In this document: one piece after another, positions 43,552 through 51,658 of the stretch
How positions within the stretch are numbered: position 1 is the stretch's first letter
Layout of the letters: every line of letters begins with the position of its first letter
Assembly (NCBI GenBank): GCA_965263155.1
Contig: OZ253586.1
Span: 3,162,001-3,226,000, forward strand
Length of the DNA: 64,000 nucleotides
From: JAAXIE01 sp965263155
GTDB lineage: Bacteria > Chloroflexota > Dehalococcoidia > Lucifugimonadales > JAAXIE01
Reading direction: 5' to 3'
The notes under the pieces: generated by a model
What the model was told of the DNA's origin: nothing
Seen by the model: the letters and a program-made list of their open reading frames with translations, nothing else
The model's database searches: none
Made by a program: the position numbers and the translations under genes

Positions 43552-44553
43552 CTAGTTCGGCGTAACGGTCATCGTCCAGATTTCGCCGAAGTCGCGGCGC
43601 AGCTTGTTCCAGGCGTCGCCGCCGTCGTGGCTGGCGTAGACTTGGCCGAAGTGGCTGCAGGCGTAGACCATGTCGGGGTCGGAGGCGTGGGTGGCGAAGC
43701 GCCAGATGCCCGTGTTGGGCTCCACCGGCAGGTTGCAGGTCTCCCACGTCTGGCCTTGGTCCTTGGAGCGCTGGATGGAGCCGGTGTCGCCGAAGGGACC
43801 GTCGCCGTTGCCCACAAAGAGCACGCTCGAGTCGTTCTCCTTCAAGGCCATGGGACGGCAGTACATGGTGGGGAAGGACTCCTTCACCTTCAGGGGACTC
43901 CAGCTCTCGCCGAGGTCGGTGCTGGTGAAAATCTCTTTGGGGGTGCTGGTGATTACCATCGACGGAGCGCCACGGGTCACCACGATGTCGTGGATGTCGG
44001 GGTCCCAGATGCCCTCGCCGATGTCGGCCTCGCCCATGGCGGTGGCGCCGATGGGCGTCCAGCTGTCGCCGCCGTCGAGGCTGCGACGCACTCCGTCGAC
44101 CTCGATGCCCGCCCAGACGATACGGCTGTCGTTGGGGTCGATCACCAGAGCCGTGGCCCGGGGCTCGCGGACGTTGGGGCAGCTCTCGGCCAATGGCACG
44201 TTCATCTTCTCCCAAGTGCGCCCAGCGTCGCGGGTGCGGAAGAAGGCGCTGGGGCCGCAGCCCGCCATAACCGTGGTGGGGTCGCTGGGGTCCACGGCGA
44301 TGGCCCACACTTGGTAGTTGTCCAAGGGGCCCTCCAGCTTGCGGAAGCTGACGGCCCGGTCGTCGCTGCGGAAGATGCCCTCTTGGGTGCCCGCGTAAAT
44401 AACGCGGGAGTCCGTGGGGTCAGCCGTCAAGGAGTAGATGTTGCTGTCGTTCCAGATGCCGTCACGGATATTGGCCCAGCTCTGGCCACCATCCTCGCTA
44501 CGCCAGATGCCACTGCCAATGGTGCCTAGACAGATAGTATGTGCTGCTGACAT
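43552..44553 (-). CDS. BNR/sortilin-type beta-propeller protein (paralogue 2)
   Basis: 333 residues, nearly the same length and blade order as the protein at 20536-21531: GTIGSGIWRSEDGGQSW, GTQEGIFRSDDRAVSF, RTRDAGRTW, SLDGGDSW, STDLGESW, SKDQGQTW and SHDGGDAW are the Asp boxes. No signal peptide and no obvious glycosidase residues. Both paralogues contain a DPDIH segment before a VV or VVV strand and a CR pair before the fifth blade, suggesting a shared function. Transcribed divergently from nudC. Confidence 0.85.
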   Translation of the reverse strand: MSAAHTICLGTIGSGIWRSEDGGQSWANIRDGIWNDSNIYSLTADPTDSRVIYAGTQEGIFRSDDRAVSFRKLEGPLDNYQVWAIAVDPSDPTTVMAGCGPSAFFRTRDAGRTWEKMNVPLAESCPNVREPRATALVIDPNDSRIVWAGIEVDGVRRSLDGGDSWTPIGATAMGEADIGEGIWDPDIHDIVVTRGAPSMVITSTPKEIFTSTDLGESWSPLKVKESFPTMYCRPMALKENDSSVLFVGNGDGPFGDTGSIQRSKDQGQTWETCNLPVEPNTGIWRFATHASDPDMVYACSHFGQVYASHDGGDAWNKLRRDFGEIWTMTVTPN

Positions 44554-44733
44554 TGACCCACCTCCCGGATCGGATTAGGGGTATTCTAGGTGGCATGGGC
44601 GAGGGCGTCAAAGGATGCAGCCAATTGCGAGCCGTCAGGCATACCGCGCGTTGGCCACTTGGCTTAAACTAGCGCGATGATTTCTGGCTCCTGACGAATC
44701 CTGTGGAGCCAACGGAACGTAAGGAGCGCGCAA

Positions 44734-45660
44734 TTGGGCATGGCACACGTCTACTCCAGCAACCCCTTGGACCGCGGCGACCACGAGAGGCGAGACGATC
44801 AGTGGCTCGCCGACATGCTGGCCAACCCATCTAGCAAGTTCCTGCCGCTGCGAGACTCGAATGTACCGGTGTTGGACCTGCCTGCATCGGACGGCGGCCA
44901 AGGGGGCTTGGGTTGGCTGACCACGGAGGAGGTGGGGCAGTTGGGTGTTGACGCCACTCCGCTGTTCCTCGGGCTGCTGGACGGGGTGGGCTACTTCACC
45001 ATTGATGTTTCCCAAGCGACGGCTGATCTGGAGAGCGACGGGCGTCGATTTGTCGATGCCCGCTCCGCCACGGACCTGCTCACCGATGTGGAGACGGGGA
45101 TAGTGGCCCAAGCCCGCTCCCAAGTCATCTGGCACAGCCGCCATGGCTTCTGCTCCATCTGCGGACACCCTACCTTTATCAAGCGTGGAGGGCAGGTGCG
45201 CCAGTGCTCCGACTGCAATACCGAGCATTACCCCCGCACCGACCCAGTGGTGATATCGCTGGTGCTAGACGGCGACCGCTGCCTGATGGGGCGCTCCGCG
45301 GGACGTCGCCAGCCCACCAACCGGTACTCCGCGCTAGCAGGTTTCCTGGACCAAGGCGAGTCCATGGAGGAGGCAGTGGCCCGCGAGGTGATGGAGGAGG
45401 CGGGCATCCAAGTACGCAACGTGCGGTACCACTCCTCCCAGCCATGGCCCTTCCCCTACTCGCTGATGATCGGAAGCCACGCGGAGGCGGCCACTACCAA
45501 TATTTCCATCGACTACGGCGAGATGGCGGACGTCCGCTGGTTCCCAAGGGATGAGGTAGAGCGGGCCTTGCGGAAGGAGAGCGAAGTGCTCACGATACCG
45601 GAGCCGCTGGCGATTGCGCACCACCTGATCAGGGCGTGGGTGCAGGGTGAGGTGGGGTAG
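44734..45660 (+). CDS. nudC: NAD+ diphosphatase, Nudix family (also RNA deNADding in relatives)
   Basis: 308 residues from TTG 44734, 7 bases after AAGGAG; ATG 44740 is an alternative. Domains: N-terminal NUDIX-like region, zinc ribbon with four Cys (FCSICG...QCSDCN) followed by HYPRTDP, then the Nudix box GFLDQGESMEEAVAREVMEE (GX5EX7REUXEE pattern). The NudC signature SQPWPFPYS that selects NAD(H) follows. It hydrolyses NADH to NMNH and AMP, and family members remove NAD caps from RNA. Its stop codon shares one base with the start of the LRR gene. Confidence 0.95.
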   Translation: MGMAHVYSSNPLDRGDHERRDDQWLADMLANPSSKFLPLRDSNVPVLDLPASDGGQGGLGWLTTEEVGQLGVDATPLFLGLLDGVGYFTIDVSQATADLESDGRRFVDARSATDLLTDVETGIVAQARSQVIWHSRHGFCSICGHPTFIKRGGQVRQCSDCNTEHYPRTDPVVISLVLDGDRCLMGRSAGRRQPTNRYSALAGFLDQGESMEEAVAREVMEEAGIQVRNVRYHSSQPWPFPYSLMIGSHAEAATTNISIDYGEMADVRWFPRDEVERALRKESEVLTIPEPLAIAHHLIRAWVQGEVG

Positions 45661-46694
45661 TGCATGTGGCCTCCGGACGCCTGCCTTACAACTTGCGAGT
45701 TGCCCAAGCCATGGCGTGTCTGGCCATTGTCATGTTGCTGGTAGCTTGCAGCGAGCAATCCTCGGGAGGCGATGCAACCTCTGTCACCCCTGACGCCGCG
45801 GTGGAAGCCGACAGAGACGCGCTGGTCGCTCTTTACCGGGCCACGGATGGCGAGAGTTGGAAAAGCGACGGCAATTGGCTCAGTGACAAGAGTGTGGGTG
45901 AGTGGCACGGAGTTACGACGGATGGCCGCGGTCGCGTGGCAACACTGGACTTGCGGGCGAACGGGTTGAGTGGGGTTTTGCCCGCGGAGGTGGAGAATCT
46001 CTCCCAACTGCAAGTCCTCCACTTGGAAGAGAACATGCTGACCGGGAAGGTTCCCTCCGAACTTGGCCAGCTTTCCAACCTGCGGGAGATATGGCTGAAC
46101 GCCAACAGGTTCAACGGGCCGATTCCTGCCGAACTGGGCGAACTACAGAACTTGGAGGTGCTGGAGGCGTTGGGCAACCAGTTCTCCGGGGAACTCCCTG
46201 CATCACTGGGCAGCCTTACCAACCTGCGGGTCCTGTACCTCGCGGGCAACGAGTTTAGCGGGCCGATACCGCCAGAATTTGGAGGTCTCTCCAATCTGGA
46301 GTTCCTACACATGGAGAACAACATGCTGAGCGGGGAGATTCCGCCGGAATTGGGCAGCCTCAGCAGGCTTCGATTGGTGGACTTAGAGCAAAACCAGTTG
46401 AGTGGAAACATTCCTAAAGAGTTGGGCAACCTTGGAAACCTTACGGACCTGGATCTTGCCGCCAACCGGCTGGAGGGAGTCATTCCACCGGAGCTGGGCA
46501 ACCTGGTGAGCCTTGGAGCGCTGGACTTATCGGACAACCAGTTGAGTGGGCCCATCCCATCAGTCCTGAATGATCTTCCCATTTCCAGCCGGGTAAAGCT
46601 GGGCGGCACCAACCGGCTAACGGGCTGCATACCGAAGGACTGGCAGGACCTGATCCAGGACGACCTCCAGGAGATAGGCCTGTCAATCTGCTGA
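45660..46694 (+). CDS. Leucine-rich-repeat lipoprotein (plant-type LRR)
   Basis: 344 residues from GTG 45660, overlapping the nudC stop by one base (coupled translation). A signal peptide ends at the lipobox LLVAC. An N-terminal cap (DRDALVALYRATDGESW) is followed by about nine 24-residue repeats of the plant-specific form LxxLxLxxNxLSGxIPxELG (for example LREIWLNANRFNGPIP). Such proteins are exported and bind partners through the concave LRR surface. The function is unknown; an adhesion or recognition role would be a guess. Confidence 0.88.
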   Translation: MHVASGRLPYNLRVAQAMACLAIVMLLVACSEQSSGGDATSVTPDAAVEADRDALVALYRATDGESWKSDGNWLSDKSVGEWHGVTTDGRGRVATLDLRANGLSGVLPAEVENLSQLQVLHLEENMLTGKVPSELGQLSNLREIWLNANRFNGPIPAELGELQNLEVLEALGNQFSGELPASLGSLTNLRVLYLAGNEFSGPIPPEFGGLSNLEFLHMENNMLSGEIPPELGSLSRLRLVDLEQNQLSGNIPKELGNLGNLTDLDLAANRLEGVIPPELGNLVSLGALDLSDNQLSGPIPSVLNDLPISSRVKLGGTNRLTGCIPKDWQDLIQDDLQEIGLSIC

Positions 46695-46710
46695 GGCAAC
46701 TAGGCCTCAG
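46691..46710. terminator. Short hairpin at the convergent LRR/repeat-protein junction
   Basis: CTGAGGC (46691-46697) and GCCTCAG (46704-46710) pair across a 6-base loop, covering the LRR stop codon and the end of the convergent gene. No U-tract, so this is a weak or factor-assisted terminator at best. Confidence 0.4.
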
Positions 46711-47024
46711 GATACTGGCAGCAGGCTCTTGCTGCTCTTCCCGCCGACGGCGACGATGCCGAAGGCGTTTACGCCGCCGATGGCCACCACGCCTGTCGCG
46801 TTCACCCCGACTACGGCCACTATACCAACGGAGTTCACTCCGCCTACCGCCACCAAGCCCATTGAGTTGACGGGGCTGAAGGTCACCAACCCCATGGCGT
46901 TCACAACAGCCACCGCTATCATGCCCATGGCGTTCCAGAAAGCCACAGCCGCGCCGCCAATGGCATTGTGGCCCATCGCCACCAGCCCGATGTCAAAGCC
47001 CCACCTTTGAGCTACTTCCGGCAT
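46707..47024 (-). CDS. Small protein of tandem 11-residue repeats
   Basis: 105 residues. From about residue 30 there are six consecutive 11-residue units of the form VNAxGxVAVGG (VNAMGLVTFSP, VNSMGLVAVGG, VNSVGIVAVVG, VNATGVVAIGG, VNAFGIVAVGG). An Asn/Ser-Gly turn alternates with beta-branched strands. The pattern would fit a beta-solenoid or a very hydrophobic sheet; no signal peptide or clear membrane helix. The period differs from left-handed hexapeptide helices (6 residues). No partner or function recognised. Confidence 0.6.
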   Translation of the reverse strand: MPEVAQRWGFDIGLVAMGHNAIGGAAVAFWNAMGMIAVAVVNAMGLVTFSPVNSMGLVAVGGVNSVGIVAVVGVNATGVVAIGGVNAFGIVAVGGKSSKSLLPVS

Positions 47025-47059
47025 TTCAAACCCCTTTCAACAAGACCTAAACCCTAGGT

Positions 47060-48772
47060 TCACCGTTCACCAGCGGGCGGTTGTCCACCTGTAGACCCTG
47101 GTTCTCCGTCTGCGGGTGAGGCCTCTTCACCTGTCACGGGCTGCTCTTCACCCATGGGTTCCTCCCATGCTGTCCGCGAGCGACGGCGGACAGTCCGGCC
47201 TCCCCTAGGTCCGCCAAGGTTCAGCCTGTGGCCATAGCGCCTGATGAGGTACACCGCGACGATTATTACCAGAATTACGGGGCTGAGGATGCCGACCCAG
47301 ATGGCCACCGTTGTGGCCACCCATGCGATGCCCGCCAGCGCCCGCACTGCGCTCCTAGCCGTCTCGCCGACATCCCAACCCCACACCAAGAGACCCTCGG
47401 ACACGGTGACACGCACTGAGAAAGAGCCGGAGCCGGAAACCTGTCCTACGTCGCTCGTGGCGGTCACTGTGAGCGTAGCCGTGTAGGGTGTAGGCCGGAA
47501 GTCGCGGAATGCGTGGGTCGTGTCCACACGAGTGACTCCCTCGGCGAGGCTGCCCGTCACCGTGGGTGACCCGTCGCCAAAGTCCCACACGTACTGGTAG
47601 TCCCAAAGCTCGGAGGGGCGGGTGAAAGAGGCGGTGTAGTCCATGTCGTCGCCCTCTTCCACCGTCAGGTCTTCCCCGGCGAACACCTCGATGGTGGGCA
47701 CATGGCTCACCGCGACTTCGATGGAGTCGGAACCCTCGGCGATTCCGCCCTCTCCGGTGCCGTTCAGTTGCACGGTCACGATATAAGGGGAATCGCGGTC
47801 GTCGTCGTAGATGTGGTTGACGGTGGCCGTGACCCGGTGCCCTTCAGGCCGGAGCACAGTGCCATTGCCGGAAATCGACTCGCCATCGCCGAAGTCCCAA
47901 GTGAACGAGAAATCGTTGATGTCGCGGGGCGCGGTGAAGGACGCCCGGAAACGGGCCACCTGCCCAACCCGGACCGCCATGTCCCCCCCAGCGTCTACGT
48001 CTATGACCTCGGAGGTAAGCTTCAGGTAGACCTCGATCAGGGAGTAGGCTGCCGTCTGTTCGAGGAAATTCAGCCGCCCCTGTGTCGCTTCGATCTGCTG
48101 CTGGAGCTGGGAAATCTTCCTCTGCACGAGCAGGGCATCTTCCATTTCCCCAGCCCGTTCTAGGAACGACAGCAGCCGCTCCTCAGTCGCCCGCATGCTG
48201 ATTAGCCTGGACTGGCTGTCGACATACTCGTCGGTGACGTCGTCGCTGGCGATCGCGCGAGACTCGACCTCCAAGGCTAGGGCCTCCACTTGTAGGAACG
48301 CTTGGTCCAGTGCCTGCGCTGGCACACGAATGGCGATGCTCCCGCTGTGCTTGGACGCTCGGTCTGAGTTGACCACCCAACCACCCAGCCCGCTGGCCAC
48401 ATCGGCGATGCTGTCGACCGCCTGGGCCACGTCATCCACGACCAGCGATATACGCGCCGTGTGGACGATGATGCGGTTCTGCGGGAGGAGGGCTGGCAGG
48501 ACTCGCCCGCTGCCCTCGCCCGCAAGCCGCTCTCCAGATTGGAGCGTATCTCCAGACAACTGCGGAGGCGGGGTTGGCGCACTTGCGGAAGCCGGAGTGG
48601 GAGCCGCGGCTGGTACCGCCCCGGGGCGTGGCGTCGCCGCCGGGCGCGAGTCCGACTGGGTCTGGACGGAGAGCGCGTGCTCTTCGGAAGATTCCAACCC
48701 CCCGCCGCACGCAACGCCCATAGCCAACAACAAGGCTAGGAACACGAAGAACACCCTGAAGTTCCACCTCAT
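47060..48772 (-). CDS. DUF4349 lipoprotein with two PKD domains and a C-terminal membrane helix
   Basis: 570 residues from ATG 48770-48772, preceded by AGGTAGGTGA. A lipobox signal (LLLAMGVAC) and a Thr/Ala/Pro linker lead into a DUF4349 domain (about 95-255; ISLVVDDVAQAVDSI, GGWVVNSDR, QRKISQLQQQIEATQGRLNF coiled coil). Two PKD domains follow with the TWDFGDGES and VWDFGDGSP signatures. A membrane helix lies near residue 500, then an Arg-rich and acidic tail. Unlike typical DUF4349 proteins, PKD domains separate the coiled coil from the membrane segment. Probably envelope-located; function unknown. Confidence 0.87.
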   Translation of the reverse strand: MRWNFRVFFVFLALLLAMGVACGGGLESSEEHALSVQTQSDSRPAATPRPGAVPAAAPTPASASAPTPPPQLSGDTLQSGERLAGEGSGRVLPALLPQNRIIVHTARISLVVDDVAQAVDSIADVASGLGGWVVNSDRASKHSGSIAIRVPAQALDQAFLQVEALALEVESRAIASDDVTDEYVDSQSRLISMRATEERLLSFLERAGEMEDALLVQRKISQLQQQIEATQGRLNFLEQTAAYSLIEVYLKLTSEVIDVDAGGDMAVRVGQVARFRASFTAPRDINDFSFTWDFGDGESISGNGTVLRPEGHRVTATVNHIYDDDRDSPYIVTVQLNGTGEGGIAEGSDSIEVAVSHVPTIEVFAGEDLTVEEGDDMDYTASFTRPSELWDYQYVWDFGDGSPTVTGSLAEGVTRVDTTHAFRDFRPTPYTATLTVTATSDVGQVSGSGSFSVRVTVSEGLLVWGWDVGETARSAVRALAGIAWVATTVAIWVGILSPVILVIIVAVYLIRRYGHRLNLGGPRGGRTVRRRSRTAWEEPMGEEQPVTGEEASPADGEPGSTGGQPPAGER

Positions 48773-48982
48773 CGGTTCACCTACCTGTAAGCGCTGGACC
48801 TCAGCGTGAAGGACGATTCGTTCTGTGGAGGAGTAATGGGCCTGGCTCAGCACATCGCTGTGCTGGCCCGCGCCTTCCCCAACCCTAGGAGCCGCTAGCA
48901 CTCGGCGAGGGCATCCACGCAGTTCTTGGTGGCGGGCTCCGTCCTCGTGGCTATCATCATCTCATTGTATAGCTCGATACCA

Positions 48983-49558
48983 CTACGGTGCGTCGACCAT
49001 CGCCAGCAGTGTGAGGACGGTCCGCCAGTTCCGCATGGTACTCGCGGTCTGCAACTGCGCAGCAAGGTAGTCGTTCGTCAGCTTGCTGCGGGCGACGCCA
49101 TTGGGGTAGTGCAGGTAGACGTTGCGCCCTCGCACCGTAAACGCATCCGGCGGGGAACGCTCCGGGTCGAGACGGGATACCGCTTCTGCGCTGGGCGCGT
49201 CCTCGAGAAATGCCACATGTAGAAATCGCGGATCGCCGGAGGTATCGAAGGGGCTTGAGGCTGCGACCTGTCGCAGTTCATCACTCGAACGCACGACGAC
49301 TGGGATCTCGTAGTCAAACCGCTGGCGAATGGTCCGAGTCACAATCTCAGGCACCCGTCCGGCCATGTCCGGCGCTGCTTCGAACACGACGTTCCCGCTC
49401 TGAATGTAGGTCTGCACCGCCGCGCAACCAGCCGCAGTGAAGATGTCTCTCAGATCCGCCATCGGCAGCTTGTTCTTGCCGCCGACGTTGACGCCTCGAA
49501 GAAGGGCCGCGTACCGCTGCTCGCCAGTCGTCACAGGTGATTCACTCTGTCGGACCAT
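48983..49558 (-). CDS. DUF1697 family protein
   Basis: 191 residues from ATG 49556-49558. The DUF1697 signature is clear: YAALLRGVNVGGKNKLPMAD, then VQTYIQSGNVVFEA, SSDELRQV and the C-terminal TMRNWRTVLTLLAM. The family is widespread in bacteria, about 180 residues long, and uncharacterised. It stands alone, with no gene on the same strand within 200 bases. Confidence 0.92.
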   Translation of the reverse strand: MVRQSESPVTTGEQRYAALLRGVNVGGKNKLPMADLRDIFTAAGCAAVQTYIQSGNVVFEAAPDMAGRVPEIVTRTIRQRFDYEIPVVVRSSDELRQVAASSPFDTSGDPRFLHVAFLEDAPSAEAVSRLDPERSPPDAFTVRGRNVYLHYPNGVARSKLTNDYLAAQLQTASTMRNWRTVLTLLAMVDAP

Positions 49559-49820
49559 GCATCGTCCTGCCGCTCGCCACAACTCCGGCTTGCGCCTCAC
49601 CGGGCGGTTATGGGGGCAGTTCCCAGTATAGTATATCTAGACAGGAGGAGTGGCGGGCCTAAGGAGGCTGTGCTGCGAACGTTTCGGTGGGAGGTCCTGA
49701 TAATAGAGTTCAGCAAGTGGCACGTCCTCGCTTCCAACCCTTCCGCCTACCCTTGCCGGAGTGACATGGCCGTGTTTACAACTGTCGGGGGCAGGTCAAA
49801 ATGTGCTAGGAAGGACTCCC

Positions 49821-51395
49821 GTGAATAGGGGCTTGCGCCATTTCGGATGGCTGGCAGCTGGGTTCATGGCGGCCGTTGCCGTGGCCTGCTCCGGTATGGG
49901 GGAGCCAGCCGGACCGCTCGAGAGCGCACCGGCGGCTTCACCGACACACGCTGCACCGACACAGACTGGGACGGCTGCGCTGACCCCAATAGCGACGTCC
50001 AAGCCTTCGGCGGTGCAGGCGCCGAGTTCCGGGGTGGACTACGACTCCACTGAGAACATGTTCCGGCTCTTCTCGGGTCCGGGCCACGACCCCGACAACA
50101 CGCGCCAAGCCATCTCACTCGCTGTCGCCAACAACGACAAGTCGATGGTCCCCGTGATGATTGAGGTGCTCCGCTTCTTGTGGGGCCCTGGGTTGCCGAT
50201 AGAGACCGACACAGCCATCTCCGCGATAACGGGTCGGGAGTCCGAGAGCGCCTCGCGCGCTTGGCATGAGTGGATGGAGTGGCTGGCCAAGAACGCCGAC
50301 CAGTACGCTCCCCCTGATGGGTATTTGCAGTGGAAGATCGCTCTCATGAGCCAGGTCGACCCAAGGTTCGGGGAGTTCCTGGCTCCGGCTGAGCAAGGCT
50401 CGCGCATAAACCTATCCGAGATCGCGTGGGGAGGGGTCCGGCCCGACGGTATCCCCGACCTTCAAAACGCGCCGGTGGTTTATGCGGACGAGCAGGACTA
50501 TCTGCAGCCGAGCGACCGGGTCTTCGGAGTGTCCATCAACGGAGACCACAGGGCGTATCCGCTGCGCATCGTGAACGCCCATGAGATGGCCAACGACGTG
50601 CTGGGGGGCGAACCCATCGCATTGGCCTATTGAACGCTCTGCGGCACCGGAATCGTGTATTCCGCCAAGATCAACGGAGAGCCGACAACCTTCGGGACAT
50701 CCGGGATGCTGTACCGCAGCAACAAGGTCATGTACGACCGGCTGACCAACTCCCTCTGGAACCAGCTTACGAGCGAGCCGGTCATAGGACCGTTGTGGGA
50801 CTCGGGGATAAAGCTCGACTTCTTCCCGGTCATGCTCACGACTTGGGAGGAGTGGCTGGAGCTTCATCCCGACACCACGGTGCTGCATCAGGAGACGGGC
50901 GTGTATCCCGCCGAGTTCTACGCGCCTGAGGAGGACCCTGGGGCCATCTACTACAAGTACTTCAACGCGCCCGACACGATGTTCCCCGTCCCTGACCGGG
51001 ACGACCGGCTTGAGACAAAGGAAGTCGTGCTGGGGGTCCGGCTAAACGACAGCTACAAGGCCTACTCCTCAGAAGCCCTGCGGGAGCACCGTATAGTCAA
51101 CGACGTGGTGGGAGGCGAGGAGATACTGGTGCTGGGGTCGGCCGCAAGCGAGGGCGCGAGGGCCTACTACCGCGGGGGCAGGTCTTTCGAGCTGGCGCCG
51201 AACGACGGCGGCGGTGAACTCGGCATTCCGGCAGTGATAGGGGACGCCGACGGTGGGACATGGCGAGTGACCGAGGGGTTCCTTGTCAACACGACAGACG
51301 GGTCGGAAAGGCTTGCGCGCATACCCACGCACATGTCGTTCTGGTTCGGATGGTTCCAGTTTCACCCGGATACGGAGTTGTACACGGGGCCGTGA
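49821..51395 (+). CDS. DUF3179 lipoprotein with in-frame UGA at a conserved Cys: candidate selenoprotein
   Basis: From GTG 49821 (AGGAAGGA upstream) the frame encodes a signal peptide with lipobox AVAVAC (Cys23), a Pro/Thr/Ala linker, a helical region, and a DUF3179 domain that spans an in-frame TGA at 50631-50633 (codon 271). DUF3179 proteins normally read A-Y-C-x-L-C-G at this place; here it is GEPIALAY-TGA-TLCGTG, so Sec would sit in a U-x-x-C redox-like motif. Coding continues in the same frame with family motifs (TFGTSGMLYRSNKVMYDR) to 51395, 524 residues in all. A SECIS-like hairpin follows the TGA. Without Sec insertion it is a nonsense-broken gene giving 270 residues. Confidence 0.7.
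50648..50664 (+). promoter_or_regulatory. SECIS-like stem-loop after the in-frame UGA
   Basis: CGGAAT (50648-50653), loop CGTGT and ATTCCG (50659-50664) form a perfect 6-bp stem, extendable by GG/CC across a CAC bulge. The loop begins 20 bases after the TGA and has G as its second base. Published consensus for bacterial SECIS elements asks for a small apical loop with G in the first two positions, about 16-37 bases from the UGA. The fit is by eye; such short hairpins also arise by chance. Confidence 0.5.
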
Positions 51396-51437
51396 TGGGG
51401 GAAAGGCACATTACGAATAGGGACAGGCAGAAGGTGG

Positions 51438-51511
51438 TGGCGCATGCGGGGTTCGAACCCGCGATCTCCGCCTTGAGAGGGCGGCGTCCTAGTCCACTAG
51501 ACGAATGCGCC
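51438..51511 (-). tRNA. tRNA-Glu (anticodon CTC)
   Basis: Acceptor stem GGCGCAT/ATGCGCC, anticodon arm CCGCC-CTCTCAA-GGCGG with anticodon CTC, T-arm GCGGG-TTCGAAC-CCCGC. Discriminator A and an encoded CCA (51435-51437). It lies 9 bases downstream of tRNA-Gln on the same strand. Confidence 0.97.
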
Positions 51512-51520
51512 ATTGCTTGG

Positions 51521-51591
51521 CTGGGGATCCTGGATTCGAACCAGGGCTACCTGATCCAGAGTCAGGCGTCCTACCGCTAGACTAATCCCCA
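51521..51591 (-). tRNA. tRNA-Gln (anticodon CTG)
   Basis: Acceptor stem TGGGGAT/ATCCCCA with the U1-A72 pair and discriminator G typical of tRNA-Gln, anticodon arm CCTGA-CTCTGGA-TCAGG with anticodon CTG, T-arm CCTGG-TTCGAAT-CCAGG. An encoded CCA follows (51518-51520). Co-transcribed with tRNA-Glu. Confidence 0.97.
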
Positions 51592-51658
51592 GTTCTCATA
51601 TCTGATATTAGCATCGGGGTGCTTGGGTCGGCAACATTTTTTCGATACGAAATCCGGC

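Noticed and set aside
43139..44308. A 389-codon open frame covering higB and most of the BNR gene
   Set aside because: Only the last 97 codons are HigB-like; the rest is Arg/His/Gly-rich sequence antiphase to the BNR gene, whose Asp boxes are clear. The HigB start at ATG 43430-43432 was used instead.
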